From Alphaproteobacteria bacterium (lineage in GTDB: Bacteria; Pseudomonadota; Alphaproteobacteria; Micavibrionales; UBA2020): 64,000 nucleotides of DNA. Shown here piece after piece: positions 25,427 to 34,474 of the stretch. The stretch's first letter is position 1. Every line of letters starts with the position of its first letter. The notes under the pieces are model-generated. The model made no database searches. It was not told the DNA's origin and worked only from the letters and a program-made list of their open reading frames with translations. The position numbers were made by a program, and so were the translations under genes. The stretch is taken from assembly GCA_025934695.1 (NCBI GenBank), contig JAICWS010000001.1, forward strand, positions 1,393,301 through 1,457,300, given 5' to 3'.

Positions 25427-26557
25427 TTGGAACCCGCGACAAAAGATCAAGCCCCGCTTCACAAGACCGCACTCTGGAATCTGCACGTCAGCCTTGGCGC
25501 CAAAATGGTGCCCTTCGCCGGCTACGACATGCCTGTGCAATACGAGGGCATGGGCGTGCTCAAAGAACATATCCAGACGCGCACCTCGGCTGGCTTGTTC
25601 GATGTCTCGCACATGGGCCAGGCGACATTGTCGAGCCCGACGACCGATCCCGCGACCGCGCTCGAAAAAGTCGTGCCGGGCGACATCATCGGCCTCAAAC
25701 CCGGGCAGATCCGCTACACCGTGCTGCTCAACGACGACGGCGGCATCATCGATGACCTGATGGTCACGCGCTGGGACGCGCATACGCTGTTCCTGATCGT
25801 GAACGCGTCGCGCAAGGAAACCGATTTCGCCTATATCCACAAGAAGATCGGCGCGGTCACGCGCCTCGAATATCTCGCCAAGCGCTCGCTTATCGCGCTG
25901 CAGGGCCCGAAGGCCGAGCAAGTCATGACCGTCTTCTTTCCCGACGCGATGCAGATGAAATTCATGACCTCGCAGAAGATGAAATATAAAGGCCATGAAT
26001 TCTTCATCTCCCGCTCGGGCTACACGGGCGAGGACGGCTACGAGATCTCGGTGCCCAACGATTTCGCCGAGGCTTTCTGCCGCGAAGTGCTGCAGGAGCC
26101 GGAAGTGAAGATGATCGGCCTCGGCGCGCGCGATTCCTTACGCCTCGAAGCGGGCCTGTGCCTTTACGGCCACGACATCGACGAGCATTCATCACCCATC
26201 GACGCGAACCTGAAATGGGTCATCCCCAAGCGCCGCCGCGAAGAAGCGAACTTCCCGGGCGCGCACAAGATCATGAAGCAATTGGAACACGGCACCTTTA
26301 TCGTGCGCGTCGGCATCAAGCCCGAGGGCAAGGCGCCCATCCGCGAGAAGACCGAGCTGTTCGTCGGCGAGAAGAAGGTCGGCGTCATCACCTCGGGCGG
26401 CTTTGGGCCCACGGTCGACGGGCCGGTCGCGATGGGATACGTGAATGCCGACTGCGCCAAAGTCGGCACCAAGCTCAATGCGATGCTGCGCGGCACGCCC
26501 CGCCCCTGCGAGGTCGTGGCGCTGCCGTTCGTGCCGCATAAGTATAAGAAAGACTAA
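25427..26557 (+). CDS. gcvT: glycine cleavage system aminomethyltransferase (T protein)
   Basis: 376 residues. Transfers the methylene of the H-protein-bound aminomethyl group to tetrahydrofolate and releases ammonia. Family landmarks: LHVSLGAKMVPFAGYDMPVQ near the N-terminus, GLFDVSHMGQ, IALQGPKAE, FISRSGYTGEDGYEIS, GLGARDSLRLEAGLCLYGHD, and the C-terminal VGVITSGGFGPTVDGPVAMG. The start is a TTG with AAGGAA exactly six bases upstream; no ATG occurs before the conserved region, so the weak start codon appears real. First gene of gcvT-gcvH-gcvP under the glycine riboswitch. Confidence 0.97.
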   Translation: MEPATKDQAPLHKTALWNLHVSLGAKMVPFAGYDMPVQYEGMGVLKEHIQTRTSAGLFDVSHMGQATLSSPTTDPATALEKVVPGDIIGLKPGQIRYTVLLNDDGGIIDDLMVTRWDAHTLFLIVNASRKETDFAYIHKKIGAVTRLEYLAKRSLIALQGPKAEQVMTVFFPDAMQMKFMTSQKMKYKGHEFFISRSGYTGEDGYEISVPNDFAEAFCREVLQEPEVKMIGLGARDSLRLEAGLCLYGHDIDEHSSPIDANLKWVIPKRRREEANFPGAHKIMKQLEHGTFIVRVGIKPEGKAPIREKTELFVGEKKVGVITSGGFGPTVDGPVAMGYVNADCAKVGTKLNAMLRGTPRPCEVVALPFVPHKYKKD

Positions 26558-26573
26558 CCAGAGGGAAAGACCA

Positions 26574-26948
26574 ATGACCAAAATACTCTTCAGCGAAGAC
26601 CATGAATACATCCGCATCGACGGCAATATCGGCACCGTCGGCATTTCCGATTATGCGCAGAAGGCGCTGGGCGATGTCGTGTATGTCGAACTGCCCAAGA
26701 TCGGCGCGAAGGTCGCCAAGGGCGGCCAAGCGGGCGTCGTCGAATCCGTGAAGTCGGCGAGCGAGCTTTATTCCCCTGTGACTGGCGAAGTCGTCGAGGT
26801 CAACAATGATCTCGCGAAAGACCCCGCGCTCGTGAACCAGGACCCGCTCGGCAAGGCCTGGTTCTTCAAAGTCAAAATCGCGAACGACAGCGAACTCTCC
26901 GGCCTGAAAGACGAAAGCTCCTACGATGCCTATATTAAAGGACTCTAA
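26574..26948 (+). CDS. gcvH: glycine cleavage system H protein
   Basis: 124 residues. Shuttles the lipoyl-bound aminomethyl intermediate between P, T and L proteins. The lipoylation site is Lys60 in [13 protein letters not shown]; the surrounding hammerhead fold residues [12 protein letters not shown] and [12 protein letters not shown] are intact. GAGGGAAAG precedes the ATG. It is 16 bp after gcvT and 4 bp before gcvP. Confidence 0.98.
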   Translation: MTKILFSEDHEYIRIDGNIGTVGISDYAQKALGDVVYVELPKIGAKVAKGGQAGVVESVKSASELYSPVTGEVVEVNNDLAKDPALVNQDPLGKAWFFKVKIANDSELSGLKDESSYDAYIKGL

Positions 26949-26952
26949 ACGC

Positions 26953-29838
26953 ATGACGCCGACCCTCTCCGATCTCGAACAGCGCAACGACTTCATCCGC
27001 CGACATGTCGGCCCGGGCGATGACGAAATCGCCGCCATGCTGCGCACGGTGGGCGCCTCCAGCCTCGACGATCTCGCCGCCAAATCGGTGCCGGGCGCTA
27101 TCCTCGAAAAATCGCCTCCCGCCGTCGGCGACCCGATGACGGAATTCGAGGCGCTGAAGAAGCTCGAAGACATGGCGAAGCAGAACAAGGTGTTCCGCTC
27201 GCTCATCGGCACGGGCTATTACGACACGATCACGCCCAACGTCATCCTGCGCAACGTGCTGCAGAACCCCGGTTGGTACACGGCCTATACGCCTTACCAG
27301 CCCGAGATTTCACAGGGCCGCCTGGAAGCGCTGATCAACTTCCAGCAGATGATCATGGACTTAACCGCCATGCCGCTCGCCAACGCGTCGATGCTCGACG
27401 AAGGCACGGCGGCCGCGGAAGCGATGACGCTCGCCAAGCGCGTCAGCACCTCGCAGAGCCACACATTCCTCGTGGACGAAAACGCCCATCCCCAGACGAT
27501 TGCCATCATCGAAACCCGCGCGAAGCCGCTCGGCCTCCAGGTCGTCACCGGCAAGCCCTCCGACCTCGTCGAGAAGGACGGTTTCGCGCTCTTCATCCAG
27601 TATCCATCCACGACCGGCGACATCCAGGATTATGCCGCCCTGACCGCCAAGGCGCATGGCAAAGGGATGATCGTCGCGGTTGCAACCGACCTGCTGGCCC
27701 TTACGCTCCTCAAGCCGCCCGGCGAATGGGGTGCGGACGTAGTGCTGGGCTCGGCGCAGCGCTTCGGCGTGCCGCTCGGCTATGGCGGCCCGCATGCCGC
27801 TTTCATGGCGACAAAAGACGAATACAAGCGCCAGCTTCCCGGCCGCATTGTCGGCGTTTCGGTCGACAACCACGGCAAGCCCGCCTTTCGTCTCGCGCTC
27901 CAGACGCGTGAGCAGCATATCCGGCGCGAGAAAGCGACCAGCAACATCTGCACCGCGCAGGTCCTGCTGGCGAATATCGCGAGCTTCTATGCCGTCTATC
28001 ACGGGCCCGAAGGGCTCAAGACCATCGCATCGCGCGTCCATCGCCTGACCTCGATCCTGGCCGCCGGCCTCGCCAAGCTCGGCTTCGAGATGGAAAACGA
28101 TTCCGCCTTCGACACGCTCACCGTCGATGTCGGCGACACCGCGCAGGATATCCTGTCCCGCGCGCGTCAGAACAGCATCAACCTGCGCGATTTCGGCGAC
28201 GGGCGCATCGGCGTCTCGCTCGACGAAAAATCGACGCGCGAGGAAATCTTCACGCTTTGGCAGGTCTTCTCCGGCAAGAGCGCGCAGGGTTTCAGCGTCG
28301 AAGCGCTGGATGCCTCGGCGCCGTCGCTGCTGCCGCAGGCCTGCCGCCGCACGTCCGAGTTCCTGTCGCATCCGACCTTCCATCTGTACCGATCGGAAAC
28401 CGAGATGCTGCGCTACCTGCGCCATCTCGAGCATAAGGACATCGCGCTCAACCGCTCGATGATCCCCTTGGGCTCCTGCACGATGAAGCTGAACGCGACC
28501 GCCGAGATGATCCCGATCTCCTGGCCGGAATTCGCTGATATGCACCCCTTCGCGCCGCTCGACCAGGCCGAAGGCTATCGCCTGATGCTCAAGGATCTCG
28601 AGCAGAAGCTCTGCGCTCTGACGGGCTTCGCCGCCGTGTCCCTGCAACCCAACGCGGGCAGCCAGGGCGAATATGCGGGGCTTCTCGCCATCAAGGCGTT
28701 CCACGAGGCGCAGGGGCAAGGGCACCGCAAGATCTGCCTGATCCCCTCCTCCGCGCACGGCACGAACCCGGCCTCCGCCGTCATGGCGGGCATGGAGGTC
28801 GTCATCACCGCCTGCGACGACAACGGCAACGTCGATCTGAACGACCTGCGCGCGAAAGCCGAAGCGCACAAGCACGATCTCTCCGCGCTGATGGTCACCT
28901 ACCCATCCACGCACGGCGTGTTCGAGGAGGAAATCCGCGAAATCTGCCGCATCATCCACGAGAATGGTGGACAGGTGTATATGGACGGCGCGAACTTCAA
29001 CGCGCTCGTCGGATTGGCGTCCCCCGCGAAGTTCGGGGCCGACGTTATGCACATGAACCTGCACAAGACTTTCTGCATTCCGCACGGCGGCGGCGGGCCC
29101 GGCATGGGGCCCATTGGCGTCGCGGAACATCTCGCCCCCTTCCTGCCCGGTCATCCGCTTGTCGGCGGGGTCGGCGGCGAGGATGCGATCGGCCCGGTGT
29201 CGGCGGCGCCTTATGGGTCGGCCTCGATCCTGCCGATTTCCTGGGTCTATATCGCGCTGATGGGCGCGGAAGGCCTCAAGAAAGCGACGCAGGTCGCGAT
29301 CCTGAACGCCAACTACATCGCCAAGCGGCTCGAGAAGCTGTACACCACGCTCTACAAGGGCAAGAACGGCTTCGTCGCGCACGAATGCATTCTCGATACC
29401 CGCCCCTTCAAGACCTCGGCGGGGGTCGATGTGGGCGATATCGCAAAACGCCTGATGGATTTCGGCTTCCATGCGCCGACGGTCTCGTTCCCGGTGCCGG
29501 GTACGCTGATGATCGAGCCCACGGAGAGCGAAAGCAAGGCCGAGCTCGACCGATTCATCGAGGCGCTGACCGTCATCCGCAACGAAATCGCGCGGGTGGA
29601 AAGGGGCGAATGGCCCAAGGACAAGAACCCGCTGCTCCTCTCGCCGCATACGCTGGCCGACCTGACGGTGGAGAAGTGGGATCGCCCCTATTCGCGGCAT
29701 GAGGCGGCTTTCCCGTCGGCGATGCTCGCGGCGGACAAATACTGGCCGCCGGTGGGACGCATCGACGCGGCCGCGGGCGACCGCAATCTCGTCTGCTCCT
29801 GCCCGCCCCTCGAAAGCTATATGGAAGCTGCGGAGTAA
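26953..29838 (+). CDS. gcvP: glycine dehydrogenase (decarboxylating), fused P protein
   Basis: 961 residues: the single-chain form with both halves that some bacteria split as GcvPA and GcvPB. The N-terminal half has [34 protein letters not shown] and the cofactor-less [19 protein letters not shown]; the C-terminal half has [19 protein letters not shown] and the PLP lysine Lys705 in [20 protein letters not shown]. It decarboxylates glycine and loads H protein. The start follows gcvH by four bases with AAGGA about 10 bases upstream; an earlier in-frame ATG at 26926 lies inside gcvH and lacks a site. Confidence 0.97.
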   Translation: MTPTLSDLEQRNDFIRRHVGPGDDEIAAMLRTVGASSLDDLAAKSVPGAILEKSPPAVGDPMTEFEALKKLEDMAKQNKVFRSLIGTGYYDTITPNVILRNVLQNPGWYTAYTPYQPEISQGRLEALINFQQMIMDLTAMPLANASMLDEGTAAAEAMTLAKRVSTSQSHTFLVDENAHPQTIAIIETRAKPLGLQVVTGKPSDLVEKDGFALFIQYPSTTGDIQDYAALTAKAHGKGMIVAVATDLLALTLLKPPGEWGADVVLGSAQRFGVPLGYGGPHAAFMATKDEYKRQLPGRIVGVSVDNHGKPAFRLALQTREQHIRREKATSNICTAQVLLANIASFYAVYHGPEGLKTIASRVHRLTSILAAGLAKLGFEMENDSAFDTLTVDVGDTAQDILSRARQNSINLRDFGDGRIGVSLDEKSTREEIFTLWQVFSGKSAQGFSVEALDASAPSLLPQACRRTSEFLSHPTFHLYRSETEMLRYLRHLEHKDIALNRSMIPLGSCTMKLNATAEMIPISWPEFADMHPFAPLDQAEGYRLMLKDLEQKLCALTGFAAVSLQPNAGSQGEYAGLLAIKAFHEAQGQGHRKICLIPSSAHGTNPASAVMAGMEVVITACDDNGNVDLNDLRAKAEAHKHDLSALMVTYPSTHGVFEEEIREICRIIHENGGQVYMDGANFNALVGLASPAKFGADVMHMNLHKTFCIPHGGGGPGMGPIGVAEHLAPFLPGHPLVGGVGGEDAIGPVSAAPYGSASILPISWVYIALMGAEGLKKATQVAILNANYIAKRLEKLYTTLYKGKNGFVAHECILDTRPFKTSAGVDVGDIAKRLMDFGFHAPTVSFPVPGTLMIEPTESESKAELDRFIEALTVIRNEIARVERGEWPKDKNPLLLSPHTLADLTVEKWDRPYSRHEAAFPSAMLAADKYWPPVGRIDAAAGDRNLVCSCPPLESYMEAAE

Positions 29839-29844
29839 GCCGCT

Positions 29845-30351
29845 TTAACGCCGGAAGCTTTTGTCCTTCGCCCGGTAATAGCTGTCGGCCACCGCGCGGA
29901 TATGTTCGGGCGTGATCGGCTCATGCTGCTCCACCGGCGGCACGGCGACCTGGTTGAACTTGAAGGACACCTTGCAGTCGAACTGCTTTGAGATGCGCAG
30001 CGCGCTGTGTGCCGCCTCCTCGATTTTGCAGGGGCGGATCGGGTCGCCGAAGTTGAATTCGCGCTGATTAAGGTTCGGGACTTCGTAAAGATTGAAGCAG
30101 CAGCTTGAAAAGAACAGCTCATGCGTCTTGGCCTTGAGATCGTCGCCCTTGCGCAGGTCGATCGCGCCAAGCCCGTAGCGCAGCCTCAGCGACGGGATAT
30201 CCATGCGGTCCATGAATTGCGCCGCTTCGGCGATGGCCTGCGCCTCGTCGCCGCAGGAACTTGCGTCGACCGAGACAACATGCTGCGCCTTGATGTCGGG
30301 AAGGCCGCCGGTTTCGTCCGTTTCGGCGGAGATATTGACCTTCAAGCTCAT
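29845..30351 (-). CDS. hypothetical protein
   Basis: 168 residues, soluble, no signal peptide; family not recognised. Contains a Cys-rich stretch LFFSSCCFNLYEVPNLNQRE and a C-terminal helix ending YYRAKDKSFRR. Its start overlaps the stop of the upstream membrane-protein gene as ATGA, so the two are translationally coupled. It converges with gcvP six bases away. Confidence 0.62.
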   Translation of the reverse strand: MSLKVNISAETDETGGLPDIKAQHVVSVDASSCGDEAQAIAEAAQFMDRMDIPSLRLRYGLGAIDLRKGDDLKAKTHELFFSSCCFNLYEVPNLNQREFNFGDPIRPCKIEEAAHSALRISKQFDCKVSFKFNQVAVPPVEQHEPITPEHIRAVADSYYRAKDKSFRR

Positions 30352-30896
30352 TTCGGCTCCGGCGTTGAGACAGTTGCCGCCGTGCGCGCCAACACCTCGG
30401 GCGCTGCCTGCGGAAGTTGCGCGGGCTGCGCGGCCTGCGCGAAGCTTTCGGAGGCCGGCTTCGCGTCTTCTTTAAAAATGACGGAGGTCGTTGCGTCGGG
30501 CGTCTTGGGGCGGCGCAGGATCGTGTTCAGTATTTCCTTGCGCACCGAACGGTGAAATTCGCGCGAGAAAGTCAGGAAGCCGCAATTCTTGTCGGCGCCG
30601 TGCTGCATGCCGATGCCGAAGGTACCGATACCTGCCAGCGCCGTGCCAGCCAGCAGGCCCGCCGCGAGCGTCGCCAAGGGAAGGCCGCCGGGCGTGGTAA
30701 AGCCAATAATGGCACCGGCGACAAGCGTCAGAGCCATGCCGCCTAACCCCACATTCTCCAGGATGCCGCCCAGCGCGAGGCCCAGCATGCCGGATGCGTC
30801 TTTCTTCTCCTCGGGGGTCATGGTCTTGCCGCGGAATGCCTTTTGGAGCGTGTTTTCGGCAAAATCGAAGCCGGCGGAATAGAGCCTTTTGAACAT
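30348..30896 (-). CDS. hypothetical membrane protein
   Basis: 182 residues. The N-terminal 30 residues are amphipathic and charged; residues about 40-110 hold a Gly/Ala-rich hydrophobic region (LGLALGGILENVGLGGMALT and LATLAAGLLAGTALAGIGTF) likely forming two or three membrane helices; the C-terminal part is hydrophilic and Pro/Ala-rich. No family recognised. It has its own TTGACATAA promoter and is coupled to the downstream hypothetical gene, so the pair probably works together. Confidence 0.62.
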   Translation of the reverse strand: MFKRLYSAGFDFAENTLQKAFRGKTMTPEEKKDASGMLGLALGGILENVGLGGMALTLVAGAIIGFTTPGGLPLATLAAGLLAGTALAGIGTFGIGMQHGADKNCGFLTFSREFHRSVRKEILNTILRRPKTPDATTSVIFKEDAKPASESFAQAAQPAQLPQAAPEVLARTAATVSTPEPK

Positions 30897-30918
30897 TTGT
30901 TATCCTCTTTTTGATGCT

Positions 30919-30947
30919 TTTGTATCAGTTGTCAAAAATTATGTCAA
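30919..30947 (-). promoter_or_regulatory. TTGACATAA-type promoter for the membrane/hypothetical pair
   Basis: Minus strand: TTGACA (30947-30942) with TAA extension, 17-bp spacer, TACAAA (30924-30919), about 25 bp before the start codon. Confidence 0.6.
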
Positions 30948-31088
30948 TCTAATCAATGTATTTTCAGCAATTTCAGTGGTTTAGGTTCCACCCATTCGCG
31001 TCGATTGTGCTTCTAAAACCGCCCCGGATGTTATATCCTGTCTGGCGTTAGGAAAAATACCGACGCCCTGTCTTTTAAACGAGGAAAG

Positions 31089-32201
31089 ATGTCCGCCGGA
31101 ATTGCCGCAGTATTGCGACAAGCTGCCCTGATGTCCAAAAAAGCCACCGTCAGGACGGCCGGCATCGTGGGCGACGACCTTGCCATTAATTCGAAACAGC
31201 TCATCGGCGGCCAGCCCGACCGCAAGCTGCCCATGGTCTGGGCGGTCGCGAAAGGCTCCGCCAAAAACAAGGCGATCCTGATCCCCTGCGCGCTCGCCCT
31301 CAGCCTCACCTTGCCCGGACTGATCATGCCGGCCCTGACCGTCGGCGGCGCCTATCTTTGCTATGAAGGCATCGACAAGTTCCTTCACAAGAAACCCAAG
31401 CCCGCCCCCGGCACGCCCGAGGCGCAGTCGCACGACCATGCCGCCTGGGAAAAGCGCCATGTCAGGAAAGCCATCAAGACCGACCTGATCCTGTCGGCAG
31501 AGATTGTCGCCGTCTCGTTGTGGACCGTCGCTGCCGCGCCCTTCGCGGCGCAGGCTGTCGCGATGATCGCCGCGGGCATTGCGATGACTGTCGGCGTCTA
31601 CGGCATCGTCGGCGGCCTGATCAAGCTCGACGATATCGGCGCGGCACTGGCGAAGAAGGAAGGCAAGGGCCTGGTCGCAAAATCGACGCGCGCCGTCGGC
31701 AGGCTCCTGCAAAAGACGGCGCCCCCCGTCATCAAGACCATCGGCGTCATCGGCACCGTCGCGATGTTCCTCGTGGGCGGCGGGATGGTGGTGCACGGCA
31801 TTCCGGGCGGCGAGCACCTGATGGCGAACATGCTGACCGCCGTCAGCGCCAATCCTTTCGTCCAGAATATCGCCATCGGCGCGATTGAAACCGCCGCGGG
31901 TGTCGCGGCGGGATTTGCCGCCATCCCCTTTATGAAGGTCATCGAACCGGCCGTCGAAAAGAGCTGGAACTTCGGAAAGAAGCTGCTGGGCAAGATCCGC
32001 CCGCAACGCGCCTCCGCGCCGGATGATGACGACGATGCGCCCGCCCCCGCTCGCGTCCCGACGCCGGTAGCAACGCCTGCGCTATCATCCGCCCCGGACG
32101 CCAAAGCCAACCTCAATGCGGCGGCGAAACCGGCCGGCGGCGAGAGCTCCTTGCCGCCGCAGCAAAAACCGCCCTCGTCCGCGAATCCTCCGTCCCCTTG
32201 A
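31089..32201 (+). CDS. DUF808/YedI family inner-membrane protein (paralogue 1)
   Basis: 370 residues. The N-terminal block MSKKATVRTAGIVGDDLAIN, then KLPMVWAVAKGSAKNKAIL, matches the YedI/DUF808 family of unknown function. About six hydrophobic segments follow (LALSLTLPGLIMPALTVGGA; AVAMIAAGIAMTVGVYGIVG; VIKTIGVIGTVAMFLVGGGM and others). A long Pro/Ala/Asp-rich cytoplasmic tail after about residue 310, absent from the roughly 305-residue E. coli protein, ends with SLPPQQKPPSSANPPSP. AGGAAAG precedes the ATG. First of three copies in 4.5 kb. Confidence 0.85.
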   Translation: MSAGIAAVLRQAALMSKKATVRTAGIVGDDLAINSKQLIGGQPDRKLPMVWAVAKGSAKNKAILIPCALALSLTLPGLIMPALTVGGAYLCYEGIDKFLHKKPKPAPGTPEAQSHDHAAWEKRHVRKAIKTDLILSAEIVAVSLWTVAAAPFAAQAVAMIAAGIAMTVGVYGIVGGLIKLDDIGAALAKKEGKGLVAKSTRAVGRLLQKTAPPVIKTIGVIGTVAMFLVGGGMVVHGIPGGEHLMANMLTAVSANPFVQNIAIGAIETAAGVAAGFAAIPFMKVIEPAVEKSWNFGKKLLGKIRPQRASAPDDDDDAPAPARVPTPVATPALSSAPDAKANLNAAAKPAGGESSLPPQQKPPSSANPPSP

Positions 32202-32274
32202 GCTATTCTGCGGCCCTGTCCCGAAAAAAAGTGATGGGAAACAAGCCCTTGAAGAAATAGGAAAAATGCTCACC

Positions 32275-32290
32275 ATGAGAATAATCTCAT
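32275..32290. promoter_or_regulatory. palindrome upstream of exported-protein promoter
   Basis: ATGAGA-ATAA-TCTCAT, a perfect 6-bp inverted repeat ending 10 bp before the -35 box of the next gene. Candidate operator for an unidentified regulator. Confidence 0.35.
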
Positions 32291-32300
32291 GATAAGGAAA

Positions 32301-32329
32301 TTGACGATTTCCCGCTTCGACAGTATACA
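32301..32329 (+). promoter_or_regulatory. promoter of exported Gly/Tyr-rich protein
   Basis: TTGACG (32301-32306), 17-bp spacer, TATACA (32324-32329), 50 bp before the start codon. Confidence 0.65.
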
Positions 32330-32379
32330 TTCCGCATAAATCGCTTCCGTCGCAATTTTAACCTTAAGAGGTTTTTGCC

Positions 32380-33075
32380 ATGAAACGTTCGAAATCAGCT
32401 CTTCTCGCCTTCAGCCTCGCCGCCGCCACCACGCTCGGCGTCGCCGGCACCGCGAGCGCACAGTCGGCAGGCGTCGCCGGTCCCGCGCCGCAGCCCACCA
32501 ATGTCGCCGTCCAGCCCGCCGTCACCCCGGCGCCGCAGCTCAGCATCGACGATGTTTACAACTTCGCCTACAACGTCGGCGTCCAGACTGCCTATCCGCT
32601 CGCGGGCCGCGGCTTTGCTCAGGGCACGCTGCCCTCGGGCCAGCATGTGGGCATCGAGTTCAACCTGACGACCGCGCCTAACGGCCAGAGCAACTACAGC
32701 GTCCGCAGCACCTATAACCTCGACAATCCGAGGGATTCCGCATCCTTCCAGGGCGCCGTGAATTCCGCCGCCGCGACGCAGCAGAGCCGCGAGCTTGGCG
32801 GCGCCATCGTCACCTATCCACCGGCCTATGTACTGGTGCCGCCGCCAGTCGCCGTCGTCGGCGTCGGTTTCGGCGTTTACGGCTGGAATCCCTACTGGGT
32901 CCACCGGCCGGTTATCTGGGAAGGGCCGGGCTTCGGCTATCGCGGCGGCTTCGGCATCGTCGTGGGTTTCGATCATGGCGTGCGCCGCGACTTCCACGAA
33001 CGCCCCGTCATCATCGAGCGCGGCCACGAAGGATTCCACGGCCATCCCGCGCCGCGCCCGCACGGCCATCGCTAA
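32380..33075 (+). CDS. exported protein with Gly/Tyr/Pro-rich C-terminal half
   Basis: 231 residues. A Sec signal peptide (KRSKSALLAFSLAAATTLGV, ending TASAQ at about 27) is clear. Residues about 55-135 form a possible folded unit (DDVYNFAYNVGVQTAYPLAG; SNYSVRSTYNLDNP). From about 145 the sequence is Pro/Val- then Gly/Tyr/Trp-rich (VGFGVYGWNPYWVHRPVIWE), ending in a His/Arg-rich tail (HGHPAP-type). Such tails are common in outer-surface or cell-wall-binding proteins, but no family is recognised. Own promoter upstream and a strong terminator downstream make it a single-gene unit between two DUF808 genes. Confidence 0.7.
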   Translation: MKRSKSALLAFSLAAATTLGVAGTASAQSAGVAGPAPQPTNVAVQPAVTPAPQLSIDDVYNFAYNVGVQTAYPLAGRGFAQGTLPSGQHVGIEFNLTTAPNGQSNYSVRSTYNLDNPRDSASFQGAVNSAAATQQSRELGGAIVTYPPAYVLVPPPVAVVGVGFGVYGWNPYWVHRPVIWEGPGFGYRGGFGIVVGFDHGVRRDFHERPVIIERGHEGFHGHPAPRPHGHR

Positions 33076-33093
33076 ATAAAATGGTATCGATCG

Positions 33094-33136
33094 CTGCGCC
33101 CGTGTCTTCGAAAAGAAGAGCGGGCGCAGTTCTTTT
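33094..33136 (+). terminator. rho-independent terminator
   Basis: CTGCGCCCG pairs with CGGGCGCAG, with an inner TCTTC/GAAGA stem and a following TTCTTTT tract. Ends the exported-protein gene. Confidence 0.9.
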
Positions 33137-33277
33137 GACGCGCTCCAAAAATTATAACATTACGTGAAATGATGTCGGAATTTCCGCATGAATTCAAGCA
33201 TCGCGATAGCATCTTCTCAAGCTGCGTGCGAACGGCTAGGCTCCCCCTCCAATTAGGAAAGATATCTCCGAGGCACG

Positions 33278-34399
33278 ATGTCTGCTGGATTTATGGCGCA
33301 GCTGTCGCAGATGGCAGCGATGTCCGAGAAAGCCGCCGCTAAAACTCTTGCCGTGGTCGGGGACGACCTGGCGATCAGCTGCAACCAGTTGATCGGCGGC
33401 CAGCCCGAGCGCAAGACGCCCATGGTCATGCGCGTCGTCAAAGGTTCCTTGCGGAACAAGGCGCTGATGATCCCTTGCGCGCTGGCGCTCAGCTTCACGA
33501 TGCCCGGGCTGATCCTGCCCGCACTCACTGTGGGCGGCGCGTTGCTGTGCTTTGACTCTGTCGACAAGATCGTCAATAAAAAGCTGCAGCCCGTGAAGCA
33601 GCATACCGAGGCCGAGGAGAACGACCATCAGGCTTGGGAAAACCGCCACGTCAGGCGCGCGTTGCGCACCGACCTGCTGCTCTCGGCCGAAATCACGACG
33701 GTGTCGCTGGGCGTCGTCGTGGGCGCGCCCTTCGCGGTGCAGCTGGCCGCGATGGCGGCGGCGGGCCTTGCCATGACCGCCGGAGTTTACGGCGTTATCG
33801 TGGGCTTGATCAAGTTCGACGATGTAGGCGCAAAGCTGGTGCGGACGCCGGGCAAAAATATTGTGTCCAGAGCCCTGCGCGGCGTCGGCAAGACCTTTGT
33901 CCATGCGGCGCCCCCGCTGATCAAAACCATCGGCCTGCTCGGCACCGCGGCGATGTTCATGGTGGGCGGCGGCATGCTGGTGCATGGCATTCCGGGCGCT
34001 GAACATGTCATGACCACGGCGCTGGGCACCATGAGTTCAAACACATTCGTTCAGGGCGCGCTCGGCCTCGCGGGCGATGCGGCGCTCGGAATCGTATCGG
34101 GTTTTGCCCTGCTACCCGTCGGCAGGGTGATCATGCCGACTTGGCACCGGCTGGCCGACTTTGGCAGAAAGCTGGCGGGCAAAGTCCGCGACAAGCTGCC
34201 CATGCCGGCCGAAGATATCGACGCCGAACCATCTTCCGTCCCGGCTCCGGATGCAGCGCCGTCTCTGCCCAAATCCGTCCCCGACGTGAAGGCGGATCTG
34301 AATGCCGCCGCTAAATCCGCTGCGAATGATTCGCAACCCGTGCCCATGGCGGACGCCAAGGCCCCGTCGGTGATAAAAAACCCAGCCCCCAAGGGCTGA
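33278..34399 (+). CDS. DUF808/YedI family inner-membrane protein (paralogue 2)
   Basis: 373 residues, clearly homologous to the previous copy: AAMSEKAAAKTLAVVGDDLA with KTPMVMRVVKGSLRNKALM, then hydrophobic helices LALSFTMPGLILPALTVGGA, AAMAAAGLAMTAGVYGVIVG and LIKTIGLLGTAAMFMVGGGM. The loop between the first helix pair and the middle cluster (KPLQPVKQHTEAEENDHQAW region) is charged. The C-terminal tail carries KADLNAAAKSAAND, echoing KANLNAAAKPAGGE of paralogue 1, so these two are the closest pair. Function unknown. Confidence 0.85.
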   Translation: MSAGFMAQLSQMAAMSEKAAAKTLAVVGDDLAISCNQLIGGQPERKTPMVMRVVKGSLRNKALMIPCALALSFTMPGLILPALTVGGALLCFDSVDKIVNKKLQPVKQHTEAEENDHQAWENRHVRRALRTDLLLSAEITTVSLGVVVGAPFAVQLAAMAAAGLAMTAGVYGVIVGLIKFDDVGAKLVRTPGKNIVSRALRGVGKTFVHAAPPLIKTIGLLGTAAMFMVGGGMLVHGIPGAEHVMTTALGTMSSNTFVQGALGLAGDAALGIVSGFALLPVGRVIMPTWHRLADFGRKLAGKVRDKLPMPAEDIDAEPSSVPAPDAAPSLPKSVPDVKADLNAAAKSAANDSQPVPMADAKAPSVIKNPAPKG

Positions 34400-34474
34400 T
34401 TGGCCATATTTCCCTTTGCCCCGGACCAGTAAATTTCCTACCATCGGCTTCAATTCAGTTTGTAAAGAGACCGG

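Noticed and set aside
27361-29700. 779-residue open frame antisense to gcvP
   Set aside because: Long antisense frames are common in this G+C-rich sequence. It is Arg/Gly/Val-rich with no recognisable motif and lies wholly under a certain gene.
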